Shown piece by piece: positions 32,380-41,131 of a DNA stretch of 64,000 bases. Both the position numbers and the translations under genes were made by a program. Numbering within the stretch: the first letter of the stretch is position 1; each line of letters starts with the position of its first letter. This stretch comes from an uncultured Nioella sp. Its GTDB lineage: Bacteria; Pseudomonadota; Alphaproteobacteria; Rhodobacterales; Rhodobacteraceae. The stretch is taken from contig CANLZL010000001.1 of assembly GCA_947495575.1 (NCBI GenBank), positions 248,001 to 312,000 on the forward strand. Direction: 5' to 3'. Under the pieces are notes generated by a model. It was not told the DNA's origin. It did no database searches and saw nothing but the letters and a program-made list of their open reading frames with translations.

Positions 32380-33701
32380 GTAGCGATGGCCCGGTCGATC
32401 GCTTTTGTCAGTTTTGAAACCAACTCGTCGATCTGAGTGTCTTCGATCACAAAGGGCGGCGCGATCAAAATGTGGTCACCGGATTTGCCATCAACTGTTC
32501 CCCCTGCTGGGTAGCACATCAATCCTTCGGACATTGCGGCAGTTTTTACTTTGGCATTCACTTTCAGCGATGGATGAAACGGTGCTTTAGTTTCCCGGTC
32601 CTTAACCAGTTCAATCCCACGGAAAAGTCCGCGCCCTCGCAAATCCCCCACATTCGGGTGCTGCCCAAGGGCTGCGTGCAGGGCATTCTCCAGAACTGCG
32701 CCTTTCTGTTTGGCGCGTTCTAGCAGGCCGCCACCGACAAGTTGTTGTAGTACTGCCCGTCCGGCCGCCGCCGAGAGGGGATGACCGTGATAAGTATGAC
32801 CATGCTGGAAGCTACCTGACCCCTCAGCAACAGCATTGTATATCCGGGCGGAGCATAGCATTGCGGCGATCGGGGCGTAGCCCGCACCCAGCCCCTTGGC
32901 GATAGTCAGAATGTCCGGCGAAATGCAATCAGCCTCGCAGGCAAAAAGGTGGCCAGTGCGCCCCATGCCGCACATGATCTCATCCAGAATGAGCAAAACC
33001 CCATATCGATCACAAATGTCGCGAATACGTTCGAAGTACCCCGCGACAGCCGGCACCGCTCCAGCGGTTGCTCCCACGACGGGTTCAGCGATGAAGGCCA
33101 TGACAGTCTCTGGTCCAAGGCGCAGGATTTCTGCTTCAAGCTCATTCGCTACGCGTTGGCCATATTCGTAGCTGCCTTCGCCCTCATCCTTCCCGCGATA
33201 CTCAAAACAGGGTGCGATATGGTAGGTCTCAACTAGCAGGGGTTGGTATTTCTCGCGTCGCCATGCATTTCCACCCGCTGCTAGCGCACCCAATGTGTTG
33301 CCATGATAGCTTTGGCGCCGTGCTATCAGTCGATGCCGCTCTGGTTGTCCAATTTCCAGGAAGTACTGCCGGGCCAGCTTGATCGCGGCTTCGACCGCCT
33401 CAGATCCTCCCGTCAGTTGATAAACCCGATCGATCCCCTCTGGGGCAGAGGCCACTAGAAGATCGGCCAAATCTTCGGCCACATCGGTGGTGAAGAACCC
33501 GGTATGGGCATAGGCCATCTGATCCAGTTGTGTCTTGATTGCATTGATTACTGCGGCGTCAGAATGGCCCAGACAAGAGACGGCAGCGCCCCCACAGGCA
33601 TCCAGGTATCGCTTTCCGTCGGCATCAATGATGTAACACCCATCGCCGCTGACGGCGGTGGGAAGCTGGCCGCTGCTGCGGCCAAAAACATGCCCTGGCA
33701 T
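32376..33701 (-). CDS. Class III pyridoxal-phosphate aminotransferase
   Basis: A 441-residue fold-type I aminotransferase of the omega-amino acid/beta-alanine:pyruvate group. Visible motifs are YLDACGGAAVSCLGHS (residues about 30-45), TGGSEAVEAAIKLAR (about 97-111), the HGNTLGALAAGGN region, LILDEIMCGMGRTG (about 235-248) with the PLP-binding aspartate and the lysine motif TIAKGLGAGYAP (about 265). The start at 33701 is chosen because the upstream frame runs into the universal-stress-protein gene and AGAGGA precedes this ATG. It overlaps the BKACE start by four bases. Probable role: transamination of an omega- or beta-amino acid. Confidence 0.92.
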   Translation of the reverse strand: MPGHVFGRSSGQLPTAVSGDGCYIIDADGKRYLDACGGAAVSCLGHSDAAVINAIKTQLDQMAYAHTGFFTTDVAEDLADLLVASAPEGIDRVYQLTGGSEAVEAAIKLARQYFLEIGQPERHRLIARRQSYHGNTLGALAAGGNAWRREKYQPLLVETYHIAPCFEYRGKDEGEGSYEYGQRVANELEAEILRLGPETVMAFIAEPVVGATAGAVPAVAGYFERIRDICDRYGVLLILDEIMCGMGRTGHLFACEADCISPDILTIAKGLGAGYAPIAAMLCSARIYNAVAEGSGSFQHGHTYHGHPLSAAAGRAVLQQLVGGGLLERAKQKGAVLENALHAALGQHPNVGDLRGRGLFRGIELVKDRETKAPFHPSLKVNAKVKTAAMSEGLMCYPAGGTVDGKSGDHILIAPPFVIEDTQIDELVSKLTKAIDRAIAT

Positions 33702-33708
33702 TTGTCTT

Positions 33709-34137
33709 TTATCCTCTGACGACAAATATGGATTGGGTTGCGTGGCGCACAACACGTGCGGCATTGGGGCCAAGCAGGTAGTCTGTCAATTCGGGTCGGT
33801 GCGACGCCATAACTATCACATCGGCAGACACGCGATCCGCGGCTTCGATGATTTGTTCATAAACACGGCCATGAAGCACGTGGGGGTGAACGTCAATTTC
33901 ATCGGAGATGTGGTCAGCCACCCAACCGGACAGCTTTTCACCCAGTTCATGCAACGCTTTCTCTTCGAAGCCGCTTTCGAAAAAGGTCCCAACGATAGAC
34001 ATCCCGAAATCAGGCATCACGGTCACCACATGCAACGGCGCATCATTGCTGCGCGCCATATCGGTCGCTACCGGCAACGCCTTTTTCCAGGTGCTTTCCG
34101 CCGAAAGGTCTACGGCAAGTAAGATGGAGTTGAACAT
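33709..34137 (-). CDS. Universal stress protein (UspA family) of the TRAP operon
   Basis: A 142-residue single-domain USP: FNSILLAVDLSAES opening and VIVMASHRPELTDYLLGPNAARVVRHA near the end, where G-x2-G-x9-G-S/T normally binds ATP; here the region reads LLGPNAARVVRHATQS, so only part of that glycine motif is kept. It lies 12 nt downstream of the TRAP permease fusion gene and seven bases before the aminotransferase. A USP linked to a TRAP operon is known: TeaD of the Halomonas ectoine system binds ATP and modulates transport. A similar modulatory role is likely here. Confidence 0.9.
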   Translation of the reverse strand: MFNSILLAVDLSAESTWKKALPVATDMARSNDAPLHVVTVMPDFGMSIVGTFFESGFEEKALHELGEKLSGWVADHISDEIDVHPHVLHGRVYEQIIEAADRVSADVIVMASHRPELTDYLLGPNAARVVRHATQSIFVVRG

Positions 34138-34149
34138 ATCTGATCCTCC

Positions 34150-36792
34150 TTAGAACGCCGGTTGGGTTTGGCGGCGACGCTGCAACATGATGACAAGGCC
34201 CAAAAGCAGGAGGGCTGGGATGTAGAAAACCTGCTGCGGCATCCGATCCTGCGCGGTCTGAACCGATGACAGGCGCACGGGGTCGTCCGCGTAGAAGTCA
34301 AAATTCGCAAGTGTTTCAGCGGTATCCGAACCAAAGGCCGGTTCATCCAGACGGACAACATCACCATCTTCGAAGAGTAGAAGCCCCGAGGCGTCGATGC
34401 GCTCAGCCGCGCTTCCCTCCCCCTCGATATTCATCACCAATGTAGTCGATGCCATTTCACCGGTGTTGAAATCTGGCCCCTCAATCAATAGTCGTAGATT
34501 GTCGCCATCCGAGGCATCCGCGACGGCCAATTCAAACTCGGTAGGCGCAACATCGCGGAAGGGTGATTGCACCATGTCGAGCCAAACATTGGGGACGAAG
34601 AGCGTAAACGCCACCAGCAACAAGGCCGCGCTTTCGTATATGCGGGATTTTGCAAGGAAGTAACCTTGGGTTGCCGCCGCAAAAAGCAACATGGCAAACG
34701 TGGCTACGATGAAGACAAATACAGCCTGGAAGATGCCTGGCCACGTGCCCAAATCGACGCCATACAAGATCAACGTCGGGTTAAAGATAAAGAGAAAGGG
34801 CAGTGCGACTGTCCGCAAGCTATAGAAGAACGCGGTAAAGCCGGTCTTGATTGGGTCGCCGCCGGACACCGCCGCCGCCGCAAAGGAAGCAAGACCAACC
34901 GGAGGCGTCACGTCCGCCATGATCCCAAAGTAAAACACGAAGAGGTGTGCAGCAATCAGCGGTACGATCAAACCCTCTTGGGCACCAAGCGAGACCACGA
35001 CCGAGGCCATGAGTGAGGACACAACAATATAGTTGGCCGTGGTAGGCAGGCCCATTCCAAGGATCAAAGAGAAAATACCGACAAAGATCAGCATCAAGAT
35101 CAGGATGCCACCAGACAGCTGTTCGACCAAGCCGGCCAATTCAGTGCCAATTGGTGTTTTTGTCACGATGGCCACGATGATGCCAGCGGCGGCGGTTGCT
35201 ACACCGATACCGATCATATTGCGCGCGCCTGCAATCAGGCCCTCTTTCAGGTCATCGAACCCGCCGCGGAATTCGGCCATCAATTGGGCGCCCTGACCAC
35301 GGAAAATGGCCTTTATCGGGCGTTGGGTCACGATAATGAAAAGCATCAGCGACGTTGCATAAAAAGCCGATTTGGCGGGGCTCTGACGTTCGACCATCAG
35401 GAACCAGACCAAAACCACAATTGGCAGGACATAATGCAACCCAGTGGCATAGACCTCAGCCACGGTGGGCAGTTTGATCTCTTCGGCATTTGGGTCGTCG
35501 ACCTCAAGATCGGGGCGACGGGCCGCGATGGCCACCAGCCACAGATAGACCACGGCCAAAACCGTCATCATTATCGGTCCGGTCATTGCCGGTGCAGCGG
35601 CTTTCAACGCGCCTACGGCGTAGATCAGGGCAGTAAAACCAGCCCCGGCGATAGCAAAACCAATTAGAAACTTCAGTATCATCCCGGAGAAGCTCTTGGC
35701 TTCACCCAGGGCCGGCATCTCTTTTTTCAAGGCTTCTAGGTGAACGATGTAAACCAGCGCGATGTAGGAAATAACGGCTGGGATAAAGGCGTGTTTGATT
35801 ACCTCGACGTAGGAAATGCCGATAAACTCGACCATCAGGAAGGCCGCGGCGCCCATCACGGGCGGCATGATCTGACCGTTGACGGACGAGGCCACCTCGA
35901 CCGAGCCCGCTTGCTCGGAGGTGAACCCCACTCGCTTCATAAGCGGAATTGTGAATGTGCCGGTGGTGACAACATTGGCGATCGACGATCCTGAAATCAG
36001 CCCGGTCATGGCCGAGCCAACAACCGCGGCTTTCGCTGGTCCGCCCCGCAAATGACCAAGACCGGCAAAGGCGAGTTTGATGAAATAGTTCCCCGCGCCG
36101 GCCTTATCCAAGAGAGAACCAAAAAGCACGAAAAGGAATACAAAGGCTGTCGACACGCCCAAGGGAATGCCGAAGACACCGGCTGTGTCCAGCCACAACC
36201 CATTCATCAATGAGGTGAAGGAAATCCCGTTATGCTCGATCAATTCGGGGATAAGGAAACCTTGTCCGACATAGCCATAAAGCGCGAATAGGGACCCGAC
36301 AATAGTCAGGGCGGGGCCAAGCGCACGGCGACTGGCCTCAAGTAGGCAAACAAGGCCGATTGCACCCACAATGACCTGACTTTGCGTGGGCAAGCCGGAT
36401 CGTGCAGTCAGGGCAAGCTCTTCTGAGAAAAAGAACACGTAAAAAGCACATCCGCCGGCGGCGAGGGCCAAAATCCAATCGGTGATTGGAATACGGTCGC
36501 GCGGCGAAGATTTGAGGGCAGGATAGGCCAAATAAGCCAGCACCAGCGCAAATGTCAGGTGGATGGGACGGGTCTGAGAAGAGTTCAGGACCTGCACATA
36601 TTCGCCGAACCAAAGCTGCGGCTGTGCAATCCAAAGCTGAAAGAGTGACCATGCAAGCGCTAGGCCCGAGATAAGCAGCGCGACATTGCGGTTGGATGGA
36701 TCGCGTCCGCCACTATCTGTGCTGGCAACCAGATCCTGTAGTTCTTCGTCTGTGAACTGGCGGCCGTCAGCTTGTTGGTTGGAATCCGTCAT
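34150..36792 (-). CDS. TRAP transporter fused permease (DctQM, TAXI-type) with DUF3394-like C-terminal domain
   Basis: An 880-residue membrane protein joining the small (about residues 40-190) and large (about 190-680) TRAP permease domains. Large-domain motifs are SAMTGLISGSSIANVVTTGTF (about 250-270), VNGQIMPPVMGAAAFLM and LGMGLPTTANYIVVSSL (about 590). After the last helices comes a soluble acidic stretch (about residues 725-850) and one final helix (FYIPALLLLGLVIML) ending in a basic tail, the arrangement seen in DUF3394-containing TAXI TRAP fusions. It partners the TAXI binding protein upstream. Confidence 0.93.
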   Translation of the reverse strand: MTDSNQQADGRQFTDEELQDLVASTDSGGRDPSNRNVALLISGLALAWSLFQLWIAQPQLWFGEYVQVLNSSQTRPIHLTFALVLAYLAYPALKSSPRDRIPITDWILALAAGGCAFYVFFFSEELALTARSGLPTQSQVIVGAIGLVCLLEASRRALGPALTIVGSLFALYGYVGQGFLIPELIEHNGISFTSLMNGLWLDTAGVFGIPLGVSTAFVFLFVLFGSLLDKAGAGNYFIKLAFAGLGHLRGGPAKAAVVGSAMTGLISGSSIANVVTTGTFTIPLMKRVGFTSEQAGSVEVASSVNGQIMPPVMGAAAFLMVEFIGISYVEVIKHAFIPAVISYIALVYIVHLEALKKEMPALGEAKSFSGMILKFLIGFAIAGAGFTALIYAVGALKAAAPAMTGPIMMTVLAVVYLWLVAIAARRPDLEVDDPNAEEIKLPTVAEVYATGLHYVLPIVVLVWFLMVERQSPAKSAFYATSLMLFIIVTQRPIKAIFRGQGAQLMAEFRGGFDDLKEGLIAGARNMIGIGVATAAAGIIVAIVTKTPIGTELAGLVEQLSGGILILMLIFVGIFSLILGMGLPTTANYIVVSSLMASVVVSLGAQEGLIVPLIAAHLFVFYFGIMADVTPPVGLASFAAAAVSGGDPIKTGFTAFFYSLRTVALPFLFIFNPTLILYGVDLGTWPGIFQAVFVFIVATFAMLLFAAATQGYFLAKSRIYESAALLLVAFTLFVPNVWLDMVQSPFRDVAPTEFELAVADASDGDNLRLLIEGPDFNTGEMASTTLVMNIEGEGSAAERIDASGLLLFEDGDVVRLDEPAFGSDTAETLANFDFYADDPVRLSSVQTAQDRMPQQVFYIPALLLLGLVIMLQRRRQTQPAF

Positions 36793-36827
36793 CGCGTCCC
36801 TCTCCCCGATGTCCCGTCGCGTTGGAA

Positions 36828-36858
36828 TGTTCGGGGCCGAACAGGCCCGCCCCGAACA
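36828..36858 (-). other. Stem-loop between TAXI binding protein and TRAP permease genes
   Basis: A perfect 10-bp stem TGTTCGGGGC (36828-36837) with GCCCCGAACA (36849-36858) and an 11-nt loop, with no T-run. It sits in the 91-nt gap inside the operon, a position where the other binding-protein genes of the window also have hairpins. Confidence 0.8.
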
Positions 36859-36883
36859 GTATGCTAAATACTGGTGATGTCGA

Positions 36884-37855
36884 TCACTCGATCAGGCCAG
36901 CCTCACGGTAGTAACGCTCTGCACCGGGGTGCAGAGGAGCGGAAAGGCCATCATTGGCCATCTCGGCGGGGTCGAGGTTGGCAAATGCAGGGTGCAGGCC
37001 GCGGAACTGGTCGATATTCTCCATCACTGCGCTCACGACGGCATAGACAACATCATCCGGAACATCCGCAGAGGTGACAAAGGTCGCGCCAACCCCAAAG
37101 GTCATCGTGTCTTCATCGCTGCCGCGATACATTCCACCGGGGATCGTCGCTGTCCGATAGAACGGGTTCTCGGACACCAACATATCAACCGCATCGCCAG
37201 TCACATTCACAAGAACCGAGTCACATGCTGTGGTTGCCTCTTGGATTGAGCCTGAGGGGTGGCCAACAGTATAAACCATGGCATCGATGTTATTGTCGCA
37301 AAGCGCCTGAGATTGTTCAGCCGCCTGAAGTTCAGACGCGATCGCGAAATCGTCCATGGTCCAGCCCATGGCCTCCATCAGCACTTCCATCGTGCCGCGT
37401 TGACCTGAGCCTGGGTTGCCGACATTTACGCGCATACCCTGAAGGTCTTCGAAATTGGTGATGCCGCTATCGGCACGCGCTACAACGGTGAATGGTTCAG
37501 GGTGAACCGAGAAGACTGCGCGAAGTTCTTCGAACGCGCCTTGCTCTTCAAAACGAGAGGTGCCGTTGAAGGCATGATACTGCCAGTCAGACTGCGCCAC
37601 GCCAAACTCGAGCTCTCCACCCCGAATTGCGTTAATGTTGAAGACCGAACCGCCGGTCGATTCAACTCCGCAGCGAATGCCGTGCTCGGACCGACCGCGA
37701 TTGACCAGACGGCAGATTGCGCCGCCCGTTGGGTAATACACGCCTGTGACGCCGCCGGTGCCAATCGTGACGAAAGTCTGATCCTGCGCAGCGGCGGCGC
37801 CGGCGCCAAAAGCGGTTGTGGCAGCGACAAGCGCGCCAACCAAATGTTTGTTCAT
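36884..37855 (-). CDS. TAXI-family TRAP transporter solute-binding protein
   Basis: A 323-residue periplasmic protein with a signal peptide (MNKHLVGALVAATTAFGAGAAAAQ) and TAXI-family motifs: TIGTGGVTGVYYPTGGAICRL (residues about 32-52), the ESTGGSVFNINAI segment (about 65-78), GELEFGVAQSDW and NVGNPGSGQRGT near residue 140. TAXI proteins bind compounds such as glutamate or other amino/organic acids. It begins the operon TAXI protein, fused permease, USP, aminotransferase, BKACE, and is divergent from an RpiR regulator. The two downstream enzymes suggest an amino acid substrate. Confidence 0.93.
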   Translation of the reverse strand: MNKHLVGALVAATTAFGAGAAAAQDQTFVTIGTGGVTGVYYPTGGAICRLVNRGRSEHGIRCGVESTGGSVFNINAIRGGELEFGVAQSDWQYHAFNGTSRFEEQGAFEELRAVFSVHPEPFTVVARADSGITNFEDLQGMRVNVGNPGSGQRGTMEVLMEAMGWTMDDFAIASELQAAEQSQALCDNNIDAMVYTVGHPSGSIQEATTACDSVLVNVTGDAVDMLVSENPFYRTATIPGGMYRGSDEDTMTFGVGATFVTSADVPDDVVYAVVSAVMENIDQFRGLHPAFANLDPAEMANDGLSAPLHPGAERYYREAGLIE

Positions 37856-37879
37856 GAATTTTCTCCCTGTAGAACCGTA

Positions 37880-37947
37880 TGAAACACGGATGCTGCAGGA
37901 TGAAACGATTCATTCATTTCCGTCAAGATATGGATTAAATTGTTTCA
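37880..37947. promoter_or_regulatory. TGAAAC/GTTTCA repeats, candidate RpiR operator
   Basis: TGAAAC occurs at 37880-37885 and 37901-37906 (21 bp apart, two helical turns) and its reverse GTTTCA at 37942-37947, all in the 93-bp divergent promoter. RpiR-family regulators often bind TGAAA/TTTCA palindromes. Binding is inferred. Confidence 0.4.
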
Positions 37948-37948
37948 C

Positions 37949-38824
37949 ATGACATTAGTTGGCGCCACCGAATCTACCTCTCTTGATGATCTCAGCCGCG
38001 CGCTGGCGGATCTGATTCACGTCGGTTCTCCCGCGATTAGTCGGCTTGCGAAGTGGGTTCTGGACCATCCGCATGAGATGGCATTCAATTCCGTTCGAGT
38101 CCTTGCAGAAAAGGCGAATGCCAACGCCAATACAGTGTTTCGCCTGTCGGTTGCATTGGGCTTTTCCGGGTTCGAACCTTGTCGGGAGGCCTTTCAAGCC
38201 GCCCTGCGTAAAGAGGACAGCATCTATGGATCGCGGGCTGCAAAGTTGCGGTCCACAGAGGTAGATGGACTGACCGAAAAGATACGTGATTCCGCGCAAG
38301 AGAACCTGGCAGAATTGCTGACGGCGCAATGTCACGAGCGAATCGTAAAGGCCGTGGAGGTAATGCTGGGCGCCCGGCGCATCTATTGTGTGGGGGTGCG
38401 CAGTTGTTTTTCATTGGCCCACTATTTTTCTTACTCGGGCCACATGGCTTTTGACAATTTTGCGCCGCCGCTGGCTGAACCTGGCGCTATCGCAGATGCC
38501 GTCACAGGCTGCAGCCCTGACGATGTGGTAATCCCAATCACAGTTTCGCGCTATTCCATCGAGGTTATTCGCGCGTATGAAACGGCCATGGCTCGTGGCG
38601 CGCATGTAATTGCTATTTCAGACAGCTACGCAGCGCCCATTGCCCACAATGCAGAGATTGTATTCCGGTTGCCGATGAATGGCCCGCATATGTTGCCTTC
38701 GCATGGCGCAGCATTTGCGCTGGTTGATGCGATTGTTGGCGAGATGATCTTGCGTGACGGGCGGGCAGCGGCGCGGATCGAAGATTATGAGCGCAGGTTG
38801 ACCGATTACGGCGTCTATTCTTGA
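37949..38824 (+). CDS. RpiR/MurR-family transcriptional regulator with SIS domain
   Basis: A 291-residue regulator: N-terminal HTH_6 domain (residues about 10-80; VRVLAEKANANANTVFRLSVALGF) and a SIS sugar-isomerase-like ligand domain (about 125-260; RIYCVGVRSCFSLAHYFSY, DDVVIPITVSRYSIEVIRAYETA). A TTG three codons earlier (37940) is an alternative start; neither has a clear ribosome binding site. It is divergent from the TAXI-TRAP/aminotransferase/BKACE operon. Despite the SIS fold, regulators of this family placed next to amino acid or amine pathways are known, so a phosphosugar ligand should not be assumed. Confidence 0.9.
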   Translation: MTLVGATESTSLDDLSRALADLIHVGSPAISRLAKWVLDHPHEMAFNSVRVLAEKANANANTVFRLSVALGFSGFEPCREAFQAALRKEDSIYGSRAAKLRSTEVDGLTEKIRDSAQENLAELLTAQCHERIVKAVEVMLGARRIYCVGVRSCFSLAHYFSYSGHMAFDNFAPPLAEPGAIADAVTGCSPDDVVIPITVSRYSIEVIRAYETAMARGAHVIAISDSYAAPIAHNAEIVFRLPMNGPHMLPSHGAAFALVDAIVGEMILRDGRAAARIEDYERRLTDYGVYS

Positions 38825-38880
38825 GCGGATGACCGAGTCTGGCTGACCCGATCTCCGACTTTCAGCATCATCGCACGATT

Positions 38881-39324
38881 TTACCAAGCGCTGTATTGCA
38901 GGTATTTGCCGCTCATTTCGACTTTGACCCGGTCGCCCTTCGGATTTTCGACCCGAGTGACTGACATGTCGAAGTCAATTGCAGACATGATGCCGTCGCC
39001 AAACTTTTCATGGATCAACGCCTTCAGCGTTGGGCCGTAAACTCCGACGATTTCATAAAAACGGTAAATACAAGGGTCGGTCGGCACCGTTTGGGCAAAG
39101 ACCTTTGTTGGGCTCTCGGCCAAAACCTCTGCGGCTTCGGCAGGCAATGACAAAAGTGCAACCAACGCCTCTGCCTTTTCAGGTGGAAATGCATTCATGC
39201 CAACACAGGCGGAATGTGTGAAAACCGGCGACATCTCTATGCCCTCTGCGATCGCTTCCCATGTCAGCCCCGTGGCCTTCTTTGCTTTCAAAATCAGTAT
39301 TGTGACGTCGTCTTTGGTCATCAT
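38881..39324 (-). CDS. cynS: Cyanate hydratase (cyanase)
   Basis: A 147-residue enzyme converting cyanate and bicarbonate to ammonia and CO2. The N-terminal helical domain is followed by the highly conserved C-terminal dimerisation/active-site domain; catalytic residues in E. coli (Arg96, Glu99, Ser122) match R88, E91 (YRFYE) and S114 (GIMSAIDF) with a constant offset of eight. IYRFYEIVGVYGPTLK is a near-diagnostic cyanase stretch. The start at 39324 follows AAGGA and gives the normal family length (about 150-156). It lies 23 nt downstream of a PP2C/protein kinase fusion gene and is the third gene after a formate/nitrite-family channel. Confidence 0.96.
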   Translation of the reverse strand: MMTKDDVTILILKAKKATGLTWEAIAEGIEMSPVFTHSACVGMNAFPPEKAEALVALLSLPAEAAEVLAESPTKVFAQTVPTDPCIYRFYEIVGVYGPTLKALIHEKFGDGIMSAIDFDMSVTRVENPKGDRVKVEMSGKYLQYSAW

Positions 39325-39347
39325 GGTGGAGTCCTTTCGGGTCGTGG

Positions 39348-41063
39348 TTATTGAAACAGGGCGAACAGCAATCCAAGGCTGAGCAAAGCAAGAAGGCCCG
39401 TAGTGGTTTTCCAAAAGCGGACAGGATCTTGCTCAGCCAAGGGGCGGTGGTGACGGCGCCGGTATTCCAAGGATGGGCGTCGTAGGTCGGATGCAAATTC
39501 GGACAGAGCATCATATCGGCGGGCCGGGTCAGGGTGGACTGCACGCGCCAGTGCCGTATCCAGCCAATTGGGAACGCCACTTTCTTTGCTTTGTGCGTTT
39601 CTATAGCGCAGCCGCTGTCGATCCCGAGGGGTTCGAACATGGCCCACTTGCGTGCCGTAGGGCAGGTGGCCGGTTAGCATTTCATAAGTAATGACACCGA
39701 GTGAAAAGAGGTCGGCCCGCCAACTGACAGGTTCGTTCGAGAAATATTCCGGGGCGGTGTATTGGAACGTTCCGGTGATGCCTTCCTCTTGCGGGTTGGG
39801 ATGCGCTTCCTGAACGCCCGCGATATAGACAGACCCGAAGTCGATGATTTTCACAGTGCCATCGCGTGAGATCATGATGTTTTCGGGGCGCAGGTCTTGA
39901 TGCAGCATTTCGCGGCGATGAAAGGCCCTCAGACCGCGAATGACCTGCTCGATAATACTCCGAACATCTTCGAGAGAGGGGTGTGGCGTGTCATGCATCC
40001 ATTGGCGCAACGTCATGCCATCTATGAATTCGGCCACGCTGTAGAGGCTGGATCGTTCCTCGCGTGCGTCAGGTCCCCCCAGGACATGCGGGTTGTCTAT
40101 GCGCCTTGCGATCCACTCTTCCATCAAGAACCGACGCATGGCATCGGGATCAGATGTAGTTTCAGCCGACGGGATCTTGAGCGCCCAGGTTTCATCGTCC
40201 GAGGAGGCCAGAAAGATATGGGAGCGATGATTTCCATGCAGCTCTCGGATAATCCGATAGCCGTCGATCACGGCGCCGGGGTTAGGCAAGAGCGGCAGTG
40301 GCAAATGAACTATATCGCCGCCAATCTCGGTGTCGTCTTCGGGTAATGCCTCAATTCGAACGATCTGGAGGGTCAGATTGTCCGTGCTGCCAGCTGCTAA
40401 AGCGGCGTTCAATATTTGTTGGGCGGCATCATCAAGGTTGGCGCCCAGTGCCAGGTCGGTCACAGTTTGGAGCACCCAATGATCGTGAACACCGTCCGTT
40501 GTCAGAAGGAACGTGTCACCGACATTCAAATCGACAACTCGATACTCAATCTCAACACTTTCCGCCGCGCCCATAGCCCGAGAGAGAAGCCCGGCGGTCC
40601 TGTGGTCGGAGGTCAGTGGCTCAAGCGACCGCCCGGACACGCGCCAAATTCGGCTATCGCCAATGTGAAAGAGGTGTGCTTTGCGGGCTTTGAGGATCAT
40701 CCCCGCAAACGTAGAGACGTAACCCCTGTCAACTTCATCTGTTCCGGCAAACCGGGATTGGGCATAAAGCCAGCTATTTGTAGAGGCGATGACACGTGTA
40801 GCTGCTGTTTTGACACTCCAGCTGTCTGGTGTCGCGTAGTAGTCTGTCATCAGAGATTTGACGGAGGTTTCGGCCGCGATTTGGCTCACATCAGAGGTTG
40901 ATATGCCGTCTGCAACCGCGAACGCCATGCCCTTCAGAGCCAGGGTTGGCCCTGACGGCATCAATGCCCCAAAAAAATCCTGGTTGGCTGGTTTCCGACC
41001 CGCGCTTGACGCTTGTCCGAGCGAAATAGTGAGGCAGGATTTCTGATGAGCGTCTTTTGGCAT
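39348..41063 (-). CDS. Bifunctional PP2C phosphatase / Ser-Thr protein kinase, C-terminal membrane anchor
   Basis: A 571-residue fusion. PP2C domain about residues 10-240, with metal-binding aspartates in FAVADGIS, FHIGDSRIW, TTDGVHDH and STDNLTLQ. Eukaryote-like kinase domain about 265-525: ATP lysine in WALKIPS (about 290), catalytic loop HQDLRPENIM (about 388-397), DFG in IIDFGS, and APEYF (about 435) replacing APE. The glycine-rich loop is poor (ELHGNHRSHIFL). The tail ends in one hydrophobic helix (about 550-571), tethering it to the membrane. It lies between a formate/nitrite-family channel and cyanase; related kinase genes occur in some nitrate-assimilation operons. Probably sets the phosphorylation state of the channel or enzyme. 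Confidence 0.92.
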   Translation of the reverse strand: MPKDAHQKSCLTISLGQASSAGRKPANQDFFGALMPSGPTLALKGMAFAVADGISTSDVSQIAAETSVKSLMTDYYATPDSWSVKTAATRVIASTNSWLYAQSRFAGTDEVDRGYVSTFAGMILKARKAHLFHIGDSRIWRVSGRSLEPLTSDHRTAGLLSRAMGAAESVEIEYRVVDLNVGDTFLLTTDGVHDHWVLQTVTDLALGANLDDAAQQILNAALAAGSTDNLTLQIVRIEALPEDDTEIGGDIVHLPLPLLPNPGAVIDGYRIIRELHGNHRSHIFLASSDDETWALKIPSAETTSDPDAMRRFLMEEWIARRIDNPHVLGGPDAREERSSLYSVAEFIDGMTLRQWMHDTPHPSLEDVRSIIEQVIRGLRAFHRREMLHQDLRPENIMISRDGTVKIIDFGSVYIAGVQEAHPNPQEEGITGTFQYTAPEYFSNEPVSWRADLFSLGVITYEMLTGHLPYGTQVGHVRTPRDRQRLRYRNAQSKESGVPNWLDTALARAVHPDPARRYDALSEFASDLRRPSLEYRRRHHRPLAEQDPVRFWKTTTGLLALLSLGLLFALFQ

Positions 41064-41094
41064 GATGTCGGGGCGTGCCCTTAAAATAAAGAGA

Positions 41095-41124
41095 ACCCTG
41101 ACCGCGCAAAATCGTAGTCAGGGT
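41095..41124 (-). other. Stem-loop between the FNT channel and kinase genes
   Basis: ACCCTGAC/GTCAGGGT, 8-bp perfect stem (41117-41124 and 41095-41102 in minus-strand order), followed by a U-rich TCTCTTTATTTT. It could act as a partial terminator between the channel gene and the PP2C-kinase gene. Confidence 0.6.
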
Positions 41125-41131
41125 CAGTTTC

